The notes under the pieces were generated by a model, which was not told the DNA's origin, did no database searches, and worked only from the letters and a program-made list of their open reading frames with translations. Positions 55,570 through 64,000 of a stretch of 64,000 nucleotides of DNA are shown piece by piece. Made by a program: the position numbers and the translations under genes. The stretch spans positions 310,001-374,000 of the forward strand of contig JAUTXW010003840.1 of the NCBI GenBank assembly GCA_030620095.1. Reading direction: 5' to 3'. The DNA is from Kuschelorhynchus macadamiae. Lineage: Eukaryota > Arthropoda > Insecta > Coleoptera > Curculionidae. Positions within the stretch are counted from its first letter, which is position 1. Every line of letters begins with the position of its first letter.

Positions 55570-56480
55570 ATTCTTGGACGAAGAAGGTCGTTTTAATTCT
55601 TTATTTGGCTGATTCTCATGAACAGCAACAGGATCAGCCTACAGAATTTGGTGTGCGATATTTTTTTATTCTAACCGATTCTTCAACATATGATTCAGCG
55701 ACCGTTGAACTCTTTCAGCCTCCATGTCTCTTCAGAGTACTTATATTTGCTCCAGTATTGCCCAACATAGTGGTCGAGGATCTCCTGAAACTGTTCCCAG
55801 TATAGTTTTCTGGGTTTGAAAGACGTAGAAAGCTGGCGATATTACTAGGTATTTTTCAGGAGGGGTTTATGCCAAAAAAATTTCTCGTGCTCCTTTATGA
55901 TAAAAAAGAAATAACCGCTGGTAGAGATTAATATACTTAACTTACTCCATCTTTGTAGGGATCACATAGTATGAAACTTCTTAAAGCATGATCTTTTGTG
56001 TTTCGAATTTTTACCATCAGTGCTCACAAGGAAGATTGCCAGTTCTGCTTTTCTGCAGGCTCCAGCAATACCGATATTATTTCTACCTTATTCATCAAGT
56101 AAATATCATCTGGAGCCTCTGTCAAAAATTTCTCGATATCATTCGTCTCTAAAACTTTTTACTGTTTTATCTGAATCCAACATTTTTTCGGGAATCAATT
56201 GGTGATATCAGCTTATATATACGTTTTTACGAAGTTTTAAATTCAGCTTCAACATTGAAAACATAGTATGGATGGGAAGGAAAACCTCTTCTTTTAGCGA
56301 TAAAGTTTTTTTCGTTTTACACCATTTTTCAAAGGCGTCGTACTCCCTTTCATATCTTGCGCGTGAATACTCTGGAAAAAGTCGTCCTTTGGCGGATACT
56401 GCCTCGTCGACAGTGCAATCATGAAGCCCTAAATCTTTGCTTTTGGAGTCCTTTTCGAAGACAAACGTGACGAAAAACAA
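55570..56480 (-). pseudogene. Crypton-like tyrosine recombinase, copy 1
   Basis: - strand. N-terminus from 56480: LFPEYSRARYEREYDAFEKW then CKTKK, a DNA-binding core as in Crypton-derived recombinases. Middle, with frame changes: KTVKVLETNDIEKFLTEAPD, DIYLMNKVEI and GIAGACRKAEL, the region holding the first catalytic Arg. C-terminus at 55800-55660: SFRRSSTTMLGNTGANISTL, KRHGG-stop-KSSTVAESYV and EESVRIKK, i.e. the R..ST, GGWKS and Y motifs of the family, with TGG changed to TGA. Crypton enzymes recombine circular DNA intermediates by tyrosine chemistry. Not functional here. Confidence 0.75.
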
Positions 56481-56944
56481 GACAAACTAAAACTTCGAAG
56501 GTATTAATGCCAATATTTTCTAAATTTTTTAGCCAAAAAATGCAAAAATGTAATAAAAACAAACCAATTTTAACGCAAGAAGGAAAAATGTTGTACCTAA
56601 CATGTGCGAAAAGAACTTTTCCCAATCTAGGTGGCATGGTCACCGCGTGTGAAAAAGTATCTCTTTCAGAACTTGTCAGTTGAATAACTATTTCAACACA
56701 CGTTGCAAAAAATTTTTAATAGCGTGTGATATAATATGGTAATAGTAAAATTGATGCAGGCATGTAGCAAGGGTATGCTTATTACTAATTTGCCTAAGTT
56801 TTGACCATTTAACGCACCCCTCCCTCGACCTGAGTTTCTGGCTACGTGCTGTTATAGCCTATATCGAGGCGACGCGGACGCCTTCAGTTTCGTGTAGAGC
56901 TATCGAAGCCAAAGTTGAAGTGATCAAGTCTCGAGCACAAACTA
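56481..56944. other. Spacer with a hAT-like word pair
   Basis: caggcatgtagcaagg at 56757 and ggctacgtgctg ending 56851 resemble hAT ends, but no target duplication is visible. Otherwise nothing. Confidence 0.35.
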
Positions 56945-57450
56945 TCTTATAAAATATAATTTTTTTCGTATAAAGTAAATATCGTGCAGCATTTGCATCC
57001 TGGGAATGACGAACCGCGGTCGTCTAAATTTTTGTAATTGGTTTACAATGAAAATTAGTGATGATGTAGTTTTTGCAAGGCTGGTAATATGGTCTTCTCA
57101 AGGGTTCGTATCTTCAACAGTCCTAAAACTAGATACTGGCATTAAGAAAATCACCAATTAATATTTGAGCGGGAACAGGGACAATTCGGTTTCAGTGTGG
57201 CCTGTTTTATTTTGGAAAGGCAACTGATTCATAATTAAGTAATTCTCCCATTTTTGGAAAATTACTTTTCTTAAAAATCGATCGGAACTTACGGAATTGC
57301 AAGGTGGCCACCCCGATCGCCCGATCTTTCGGTGCTTGACTTTCTTTATAGGTATATAAAATTCGACATCGTACCGTGCGTGAAGCGACCACATTCGCAT
57401 TTCAAAGCTTGCAAGATTGCAAGAAGACTTTTAATTAATGCGCTAACACA
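56945..57450 (+). pseudogene. Mariner-like (DUF4817-type) transposase, degenerate copy
   Basis: + strand: YKVNIVQHLHPGNDEPR, then after an indel RLNFCNWFTMKISDDVVFAR, LVIWSSQGFV (where the first catalytic motif SDEA has decayed), then SIGTYGIARWPPRSPDLSVL and DFLYRYIK. A family A-type terminal repeat lies downstream at 57820-57990, so this is probably a decayed relative of the element at 952-3158. Confidence 0.75.
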
Positions 57451-58261
57451 AATAACAAAAAATCTGTGAATTATTTGTTAGAGAGAATGGTAACCATTTT
57501 CAGCAATTTTTGTAAATATTATAATAAACAAATATGTATTTATTTAGGTGTATTAAAATGAGTTTATTTTAGATTTCGAATCGTTACATACATAGGTTTT
57601 GTTTGTTGGTTTGTAATATATTGAATAATTACTGTTTAATCTAAATTTGGCTAAATTTTCAAAATAAATTTCAAGTATTATGAGTAGGCATCAATGTGGT
57701 AATATATTTGTTTTATTTCATTTTAGACTGGAATTCACGGCACATTGCGAGGTCTAGGAAAAATATTTGAAAATCTTTATTATTTTATTACGACTACGGC
57801 ACTGGATTCTACATAAAAAATAATATAATACCTAGTTTTTACCATTTCACTAAGTTAAAGGATAACTTAGTGAATCCGAGTGGGGTCCCAAATGCAATAT
57901 TTTCAATTTCACCCTGTATCTTAGAAACAAAGCGGGCTATAAAAACTTTATTTATGGCGTCTTAAGTTCATTCAAAAATATTTTTTTATTTGTACCCTAT
58001 TTTGCTTATTTAAAGTACGTCTCGGCCTGTTTAAATACAACTTTTAAGCACGCGGGTATTTTAAAATTCCCACGGCAACATCAAGACACGTAAAATGTAA
58101 ATATCACTACCTTGTAAAGTCAAATAAAATATTACTAACAAATGTTTCAAAAGCTTTATTCAAATATTCAACAATCTTAATTTTTTAAATAAATGTGAAA
58201 GTACAGTTGGTATTGCTTGAAATATTAATACTTCGGATTTCTAAGTCAGAGGAATTCCTGT
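57451..58261 (+). other. Decayed mariner terminal repeat and spacer
   Basis: 57820-57990 resembles the right inverted repeat of 952-3158: actaagttaaaggataac, gtggggtcccaaatgcaata, tttcaccctgtatct and ggctataaaaactttattta occur in the same order and orientation. The rest is AT-rich; a short aat trinucleotide run lies at 58272-58290. Confidence 0.6.
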
Positions 58262-58893
58262 TCAAATTAATACTAATAATAATAATAATAGTAAGGTTGC
58301 ACTTCCACTTATAGCACTCGCAATAATGTTTGAATCATTCTTCTTATTGCTAATACTCTCTTCAACGTAACCAGTCACCACAGCTGCCGATTTCCATCCT
58401 ACTTGGCGTTAGATTTGATCTATTGTCATTCCACTATTCGCCATAGTATTAGCGGACGTACGTCAAAACACATTTCCCGTGTATTTCTCAGGTTAATCCC
58501 ATTTAAGATAATGATGTAATTTGCCAGGGACATGATCTAACTAATCTAATACCAACCACTTGATTAGTTCACTTCCCCTTATCATATCGTAAGAAAACTC
58601 GCTCTTTACTTACCTTTTTGGAGGGTCAGTGATAAATACTTAGACGGCATTTTCACAAATGACTTCATATCGACCTCTTTATTCATCCTTAACGTACTTT
58701 GCAGATTTTAATGGATAGCTCACATAATCGACGCCTTGTTCTGATCCGACGTTTTCCGAAGATAAGCAAGCGCAACTCGTTTATCCGTATCTGTTATCTT
58801 TTGATCTTCCATCCATTTGATGAAGTTGTCATATTCTTTTTTTATAAGCATGTTCCGATTTTTACTATTTAAATAATTAGTGTTAGAACTCAT
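58262..58893 (-). pseudogene. Crypton-like tyrosine recombinase, copy 2
   Basis: - strand. An ATG at 58893 starts MSSNTNYLNSKNRNMLIKKE, YDNFIKWMEDQKITDTDKRV and ALAYLRK, a core-binding-type N-terminus. Decayed middle: FSYD, RGSELIKWLV. Catalytic C-terminus: YTGNVF-stop-RTSANTMANSG, MTIDQI-stop-RQVGWKSAAV and VTGYVEESISNKKND. The family reads TGHxFRRTSA, so the catalytic His is Asn and an Arg codon is TGA, while the GWKS and Tyr motifs survive. It ends in a run of Leu codons caused by an (aat)n repeat. A different family from copy 3. Confidence 0.75.
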
Positions 58894-59599
58894 TTTCAAG
58901 CGAAATACAACGTGACAGATTGCAAATTAATTTTTATTTTTCTCATTTCTTTGACATCGAAAAATATATTGATCACACCATTAATTTAATATTTTACATT
59001 GTCAGTTCTTATTTCTATTTGTTATAGTATTAATATCAGTACCTATTAATAATTTCAAATGGTACCAATACAAAAAAATAGCCTAAAGTATTCGTGGATA
59101 ACTGGTCTTTAAAACACTTGCTCTATTAATCTAAAATTCGCAAGTTTTAAAAATCTTAATATCTACATATACTATAATATAAACCTAGTCTTGAGTCAAA
59201 TTTTCGGGGATAATACCACAAGTGCTTAAAAATTATCTGGTTAATTTTTAAGCACGAATGGTATTTAGGAGGAATATTCCACTAATCAAATACAGGGAAA
59301 TTAAGCTTTATTAACTGAATATTAAATACATACCTATTTCAAGTTCAGAAATTTGAATTTTGTATCAAATTGATCACAAATTGAATAATAATATACTAAT
59401 AAAATTATTTGTCTAAATATTGAAAAGTACTTAATATAAATCTAAATATTCAATTTTAATTATTGATTGTATAATAAAAGGTACAGTTCTGATAATTATT
59501 AACCACATTGTTGTTTTGCGACGACGTAGAAGATGCCATCAGACCACTACCCGTACTTGTGCTGGGTGATGTTGCTACAGGGGCTGGATGCACATGCTG
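58894..59599. other. AT-rich spacer
   Basis: A short inverted word (agtgcttaaaaatt / aatttttaagcac) occurs near 59220-59255. No gene. Confidence 0.45.
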
Positions 59600-60617
59600 T
59601 TAAGGTAGTTCTTTTCCAGGTCCCCTCATTTTTTCAATAATTTTTTTGTGGTGATCTGGATCCATTTGCAAATAACTTGATAGGGATTTCGCATTCGAAT
59701 GACCTGTAATTTTTATCAAGTTTTGCTCCAACACTTCGCTTTTGGCCAGCTTGGACACGGCAGTAGTTCTGAGGGAATGGTTGGTAAATTTTTTGTGGTA
59801 TTGAGGCCTGATTTCTGTGCTTGTTTTTTTGTCCAAGTTGAAATCTCGTTTTTGAACCATTTTCCGGAAATTTTCCAATGGGGGTTTGGCGTCAAAAATA
59901 GTCGAGTGTTGGAGATACTTTTCCTTTTATCTTGTAATTTATAAATTCTTAATGGGCAAAAGCTGGGCCTTTTCTCGTTTCTCACCAACCACTTCGAATC
60001 GGCGAGTTTTCGGCCACCACCATGACATGTTTTAGAAAAAACTGGGTTGTATTGAATTCTACCTGTTTTTTCTCCGAAGTTGTCAGTTTCTTCTTTGAAA
60101 AAAGTTGTTTCAGTTCTTGCACCTTCTCCTCCTCTCCAGGCTAATTCATAAGACAACAGAAAAAAACACTTCTTTTGTAAACCTGGAGTTGATTCATAAC
60201 AAGCTTCGATTAGATTTTTTAATTCATTGTATGTTAAAAAAACGGCCGATTCTCTGCGTTTGAGTTCAATACCCTGCAAATGTCTCCTTTTGGCATTTTT
60301 TGCGTCTCGGGTCGATTTGAATTGGATCTGCTCGAAGGGATTTATTTTAATGTTGTAATCATTGAAATACCTTTCCATCAATAATTTCGCCGTCACGTTC
60401 CTCCCCGTTCACTTTTCGCATATTGTAGGCCCAGCTTTTCAAAATCATTGCTAGTTGGGATACTGGAGAATCTTGGTCAAACGTATAGTTTTTTTCATCG
60501 CAGAATGACAAACTGTCTCCAGATGCCCTTCTTGGATTTAACGGTGTTTCTTGGTTCGCTTCCCATTATATTTTCATCAATTTCCTCTTCTTGAACTAGC
60601 CCAAAGCGATTATTCAT
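59600..60617 (-). pseudogene. Crypton-like tyrosine recombinase, copy 3
   Basis: - strand. An ATG at 60617 gives MNNRFGLVQEEEIDENIMGS; the next part is frameshifted (FDQDSPVSQLAMILKSWAYN). From 60396 the frame is open for 226 codons: MTAKLLMERYFNDYNIKINP, FLTYNELKNLIEACYESTPG, LLSYELAWRGGEGARTETTF (first catalytic Arg), and a block with NPVFSKTCHGGGRKLADSKW. A frameshift near 59880 leads to the C-terminus KFTNHSLRTTAVSKLAKSEV (His-x-x-Arg), IKITGHSNAKSLSSYLQMDP (second His and catalytic Tyr). The R-H-R-H-Y set is all present. Two or more frameshifts inactivate it; of the three copies it is the best preserved. It resembles DUF3504/KCTD1-type Crypton proteins. Confidence 0.82.
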
Positions 60618-61550
60618 ATTGACAACTTTTCAAAAATGTTTGAAAGATACTTAAAAAAAATCAGTTTCTAGGGACTCTAGCGTCTCTCAAAAGCAGGTTT
60701 CATATTGTCAAGATTTAATTTTTTGGTTAGGTATGTAACCACACCTAACTAGTTTCCTAGACGACGTGGTATTTCCGCTATAATTTTTCGAAAACACCAG
60801 CAGGCTTACGGAAAAATTTGTACATGAGTGGAATATTCGAAGTAATGAATGAATAGACCACTGAATTTCGCTGGCGCACCTGCAAAACACCTATCAGGTA
60901 AAAATACTGAAAAATGACAGAACGTAGGCGAACGTTCCATAAATATTAAACAGGCAGCCAAAATTAATTCGGAAAAGCAAAGTGCCTAATTTTTTATGCA
61001 CCCTTCCTAGCTATGGTTTTTCGGAAGCTTGGGCGTTAAATCGCCTTTAATTGAGATTGAAATTAACAAGTACCACTTAGAAATTTTAATATTTTCGGAG
61101 GTGATTAATTATTAATAGAACATTTTAATGCGGTTTAGGCCAGGGGTTCGGAGCGTTATAATAAATATTGATCAACTGGGATGAATTTTCGTGTCGCAAT
61201 TAACACAAATTTTAAAATGAATAATAAACAACGCACGTCTTTTCACTTCCCTCGTGAAAATGAAGTATTGTAATCGTGAAAAAATCACCCTTCGAGAATT
61301 TTTTAAGTTAGTAACGTTTCAGGATCCCTGGATGCCAAAAAACAGGTTTTCTCAATTCCCTCGGTCTGTCTGTCTGTCTCTTCGCGATATAGCTAAAAAA
61401 CTACCCATCCGATTAACTTCAAGTTATGATCCAAAATTAAGGGTCATATGGGGATGACCTGGGTAACATTTTGATAAAAAACAATGTGGCAAAGCAAATT
61501 AGCGGCCTAGTGAAATGTTAAAAAAATATAAAACTTTTTATCTAATTTAC
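60618..61550. other. Noncoding; candidate conserved element and dispersed repeat
   Basis: 60950-61200 is non-repetitive with homeodomain-type AT sites (ggtgattaattattaatag) amid GC-richer words (gcggtttaggccaggggttc). From 61240 to 61500 comes a typical dispersed insect repeat: cacttccctcgtgaaaatga, a (tctg)4 run at 61366, then cgatatagctaaaaaactac. No gene. Confidence 0.45.
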
Positions 61551-62366
61551 CTCAAATTTTGCACTAAAATCAAATATTATGTAGGTAGGAATCAATTAGT
61601 AATTTGGCGCAAACGAATGTAATTTAACGTAAATTTTCAACTCTGGTTTTAATAGTAGCAACATTTTTGAGACCTATTTTTCATATATCGTATATCGGAT
61701 TTTTTCACTTATATGTTGTATTACTCGCAATGCTTAAGGTTTTTAATACATTGTTCACTGATTTAAGTCGATTATTGTCCTCGGAATGTCCTAGAACATT
61801 GGGTATAGATTTGTTAAATTTTAATTTAAGTACTTCACATATGTAAAATATCTAAAAATAATAAACTAACAAAAAATCCTAGTGAAATTACTTCGATCTT
61901 CGAAAGCTATCTCTCCTTCTCATAGAGATGGAGGAAAAACTTAACAATTATTTTGATGGAAACTTTTTTCATAATTGTACTTTGACTAAAAATGTATCTC
62001 AAATTTTGCACAAAAATCAAGTATTATGTAGGAATCAATTAGTAAACATGGCGCAAACGAATGTAATTTAACGTAAATTTTCAACTCTGGTTTTAATAGT
62101 AGCAACATTTTTGAGACCTATTTTTCATATATTGTATATCGGATTTTTTCACTTATATCTTGTATTTACTAGCAATGCTTAAGGTTTTTAATACACTGTT
62201 CATTGATTTAAGTCGATTATTGTCCTCGGAATGTTCTAGATCATTGGGTATTGATTTGTTAAATTTTGATTTAAGTACTTCACATATGTAAAATATCTAA
62301 AAATAATAAACTAACAAAAAATCCTAGTGAAATTACCTCGATCTTAGGAAGCTATCTCTCCTTCTC
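61551..62366. repeat. Two-copy tandem repeat, period about 447 bp
   Basis: 61551-61921 and 61998-62366 are close copies (ctcaaattttgcac, gcgcaaacgaatgtaattta, gacctatttttcatatat, gaagctatctctccttctc). The second is cut off by the hAT element starting at 62369. Noncoding, satellite-like. Confidence 0.92.
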
Positions 62367-62368
62367 CT

Positions 62369-64000
62369 CAGTGGCGGCTCGTGAGTATATTGAAGGGTGA
62401 GGCTACATGAGGTTAATTTTGTTTAAATGTGAATAAATTTCCACGTCACCCATGAGGTATTATTCTGCGACGCGTTGACCTTTTTTTTTAATGGAGGTTA
62501 TCGCCAATAGCCCTACTAAACCATTAAAAACTAAAAAAATAAACTCTAAAAAAAGTAAATAAAAAGTAAACAAAACAAGTAAAATATGTACACCTATCAC
62601 TAAAATATAGCGGTGATTGCGATAATAAAAACATAATTTAGTTTATTAAAACTTAAAATAAATAGTTGTATGAAATAAGATAAAAAAACTACTTTTTGTA
62701 TCTACATTAAATCTATACGTCTGTCTTTTAAGGTTGCAAATTTATCTATAATTTGGTCGTAAAAGTTTTGGTCTTCACTAAGTTCTGACAGTAATTCCTG
62801 CTCTATTGACATCATTGCTAAACCCGAAAGCCGTTCTTGTGTCATTGTGTTTCTTAGGTAGGTTTTGATCCGTTTAAGACATGAAAAATTTCGTTCGGCC
62901 GATACACTTGTTGCGGGAATAGTTAAAACTAAATTAAAAAGCTTATATGCTTCCGCAAAAATTGCTTTAAAATCTTTAAATAACAAAGCTAGACTTTTTT
63001 CGACATCTAAATTTGAAAATTGTTCATCCCTATACAATACAGAAAGCTCATTCTTTAATCTATCTCTGTCAAAAATGTTTGGATAATTTTTTAATAAATT
63101 ATTTAATAAGTCCTCTGAAAAGCATTTAACATATTCCGAATATTTTGTGCAATCGACTAAAGCAAAGAAATTTAAATTATTTAAATTTTCAAACCGCGTC
63201 CCTAATTGAAGAATTATACAATCTATTATTTCGAAATATAATATTTTATATTTAGTAAAAATATCAAAGTCGCTAGAACATTGCCCTCGACGTGTGTTAG
63301 TTGGCAGAATAGTGGCTTTTTTAGCAATATTGAAAAGTTCTTTGAAATGGTCCTCGTTTCTAAATTCAATAATTCGTTGCTTGGCAAGGTTTATTTGCGA
63401 AATGCAGTAATTTATATCTAAATGCTTTAACTGTAATATTTGAAACAGTACATCAGTGCAACTAAAAATTTGTTTATAAATATGCGTTAAAAGGCAAAAT
63501 TCGAAATCATTAAAATGCTTTAGAAATCCTTTTACACCATTAATAGATTGTGTTCCAGAACTTAAGTCATTAATAATAGTTTCAAATACTATAATTAAAT
63601 TGTCCCATTCATTAGCCACTAAGTTTAAAATTTTAGACCGTGTATACCATCGCGTTTCTACAGCTCGCGGAATTCTTTTACCTACTATCTGATTAAGCAC
63701 AAAAGACCGTTTTGGTGATTGGTGGAAATAATTTGGTATTCCTAATAAAGTGGCAAAAAATATACGACTTTGGGTAATCAGTTTTGTTCCCTGTTGTAAA
63801 ACTAGATTTAATCTGTGGGCGCAACAATGAGTAAACATAGCTAAAGGAGCAATAGATCTAACTTTTGTTTGAAGCCCATTTATTTCACCTGCCATAACAC
63901 TAGCCCCATCGTAACACTGCGCGACCAATTTATTTTTAAAGTCATAAGGCTCTAAGCTGTTTTGTATTAAATGAAAAAGACTCTCTGCTGTTCTATTATC
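62369..64000 (-). mobile_element. hAT transposon (ZMYM1-like), one end in the window
   Basis: Starts CAGTGGCGGCTCGTGAGT at 62369, a hAT terminal repeat, immediately after the broken tandem repeat. The other end lies beyond the window, so the 8-bp duplication (expected cttctcct) cannot be confirmed. It contains an open transposase frame. Confidence 0.8.
62702..64000 (-). CDS. hAT-family transposase (ZMYM1-like), 5' end beyond window
   Basis: An uninterrupted frame of about 432 codons on the - strand, still open at the window edge (NRTAESLFHLIQNSLEPYDF). It shows LVAQCYDGASVMAGEINGLQ with a catalytic Asp, the HCCAHRLNLVLQQGTKL block with the family's C-x-x-H, RAVETRWYTRSKIL, and near the C-terminus the hAT dimerisation motif SVSAERNFSCLKRIKTYLR followed by LSGLAMMSIEQELL. 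This is the layout of ZMYM1-like hAT transposases; the missing N-terminus would hold the TTF-type zinc finger and DUF4371 start. It ends at a TAG at 62702-62704. No stop or frameshift, so the element is probably young. The real start lies outside the window. Confidence 0.92.
   Translation of the reverse strand, partial: DNRTAESLFHLIQNSLEPYDFKNKLVAQCYDGASVMAGEINGLQTKVRSIAPLAMFTHCCAHRLNLVLQQGTKLITQSRIFFATLLGIPNYFHQSPKRSFVLNQIVGKRIPRAVETRWYTRSKILNLVANEWDNLIIVFETIINDLSSGTQSINGVKGFLKHFNDFEFCLLTHIYKQIFSCTDVLFQILQLKHLDINYCISQINLAKQRIIEFRNEDHFKELFNIAKKATILPTNTRRGQCSSDFDIFTKYKILYFEIIDCIILQLGTRFENLNNLNFFALVDCTKYSEYVKCFSEDLLNNLLKNYPNIFDRDRLKNELSVLYRDEQFSNLDVEKSLALLFKDFKAIFAEAYKLFNLVLTIPATSVSAERNFSCLKRIKTYLRNTMTQERLSGLAMMSIEQELLSELSEDQNFYDQIIDKFATLKDRRIDLM

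Noticed and set aside
56757..56851. hAT MITE with ends caggcatgtagc / gctacgtgctg
   Set aside because: End match is poor and the flanking 8-mers do not match, so no target duplication supports it.
61551..62366. Tandem repeat as a CRISPR-like array
   Set aside because: Only two units of about 370 bp with no spacers, in a eukaryotic genome; satellite-like.

Overview
The window is nuclear DNA from an insect, probably a beetle or related lineage. It is AT-rich, almost free of long reading frames, and packed with insect transposon remains. There are no bacterial operons, ribosome-binding sites or CRISPR arrays. The only host gene I recognise is the GABA-gated chloride channel gene Rdl (resistance to dieldrin), on the + strand. 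One exon at 13270-13373 encodes the stretch ending in SVSYDKRVRPNYG. Three tandem 68-nt exons at 28358, 32747 and 35227 each encode the next segment (G-P-P-V-x-V-G-V-T-M-Y-V-L-S-I-S-S). Drosophila Rdl is known to use two mutually exclusive versions of this exon (3a/3b), so three candidates is the main biological observation here. The following exon (the DFTLDFYFRQFW segment) was not found, so the intron after the last copy appears to run at least 28 kb, beyond the window end.

Layout. 1-13 kb: a mariner-like (DUF4817-type) element with long terminal inverted repeats and a small intron in its transposase; a broken copy of an unclassified Cys-rich insect repeat protein; an apparently intact Tc1 element; a MITE; a hAT gene split by a 5'-truncated LINE; and a deleted mariner-like element. 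13-36 kb: the Rdl exons, their introns holding a 492-bp palindrome with hammerhead-like motifs, a second (dead) Tc1 nested in another inverted repeat, MULE, R1-like and Jockey/CR1-like remnants, a 1.6-kb mariner-like element, a C-run inverted repeat and several MITEs. 35.5-37.4 kb: a Penelope-like element (RT plus GIY-YIG) with a partial copy in inverted orientation upstream. 38-54 kb: mariner, Tc1 and LINE fragments, a hAT MITE with target-site duplication, a 177-bp near-perfect palindrome, and a broken DDE transposase followed by an inverted duplicate of its N-terminus. 55-61 kb: three separate Crypton-like tyrosine recombinase pseudogenes, all on the - strand. 61-64 kb: a tandem repeat interrupted by a ZMYM1-like hAT transposon whose transposase is still open and runs off the window.

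Only two transposase frames look intact: the Tc1 gene at 7995-9056 and the hAT gene at 62702-64000. The rest are pseudogenes recognised by translating around stops and frameshifts. A recurrent theme is head-to-head palindromes carrying a CTGANGA ... GAAAC signature, the hammerhead ribozyme core consensus also known from Penelope-like elements. Several GC-richer, non-repetitive blocks in the introns (about 9.5, 22.1, 25.9, 33.5, 47.4, 54.8 and 61.0 kb) look like candidate conserved noncoding elements, which only cross-species alignment can test. All family assignments come from motif recognition by eye, without database searches.
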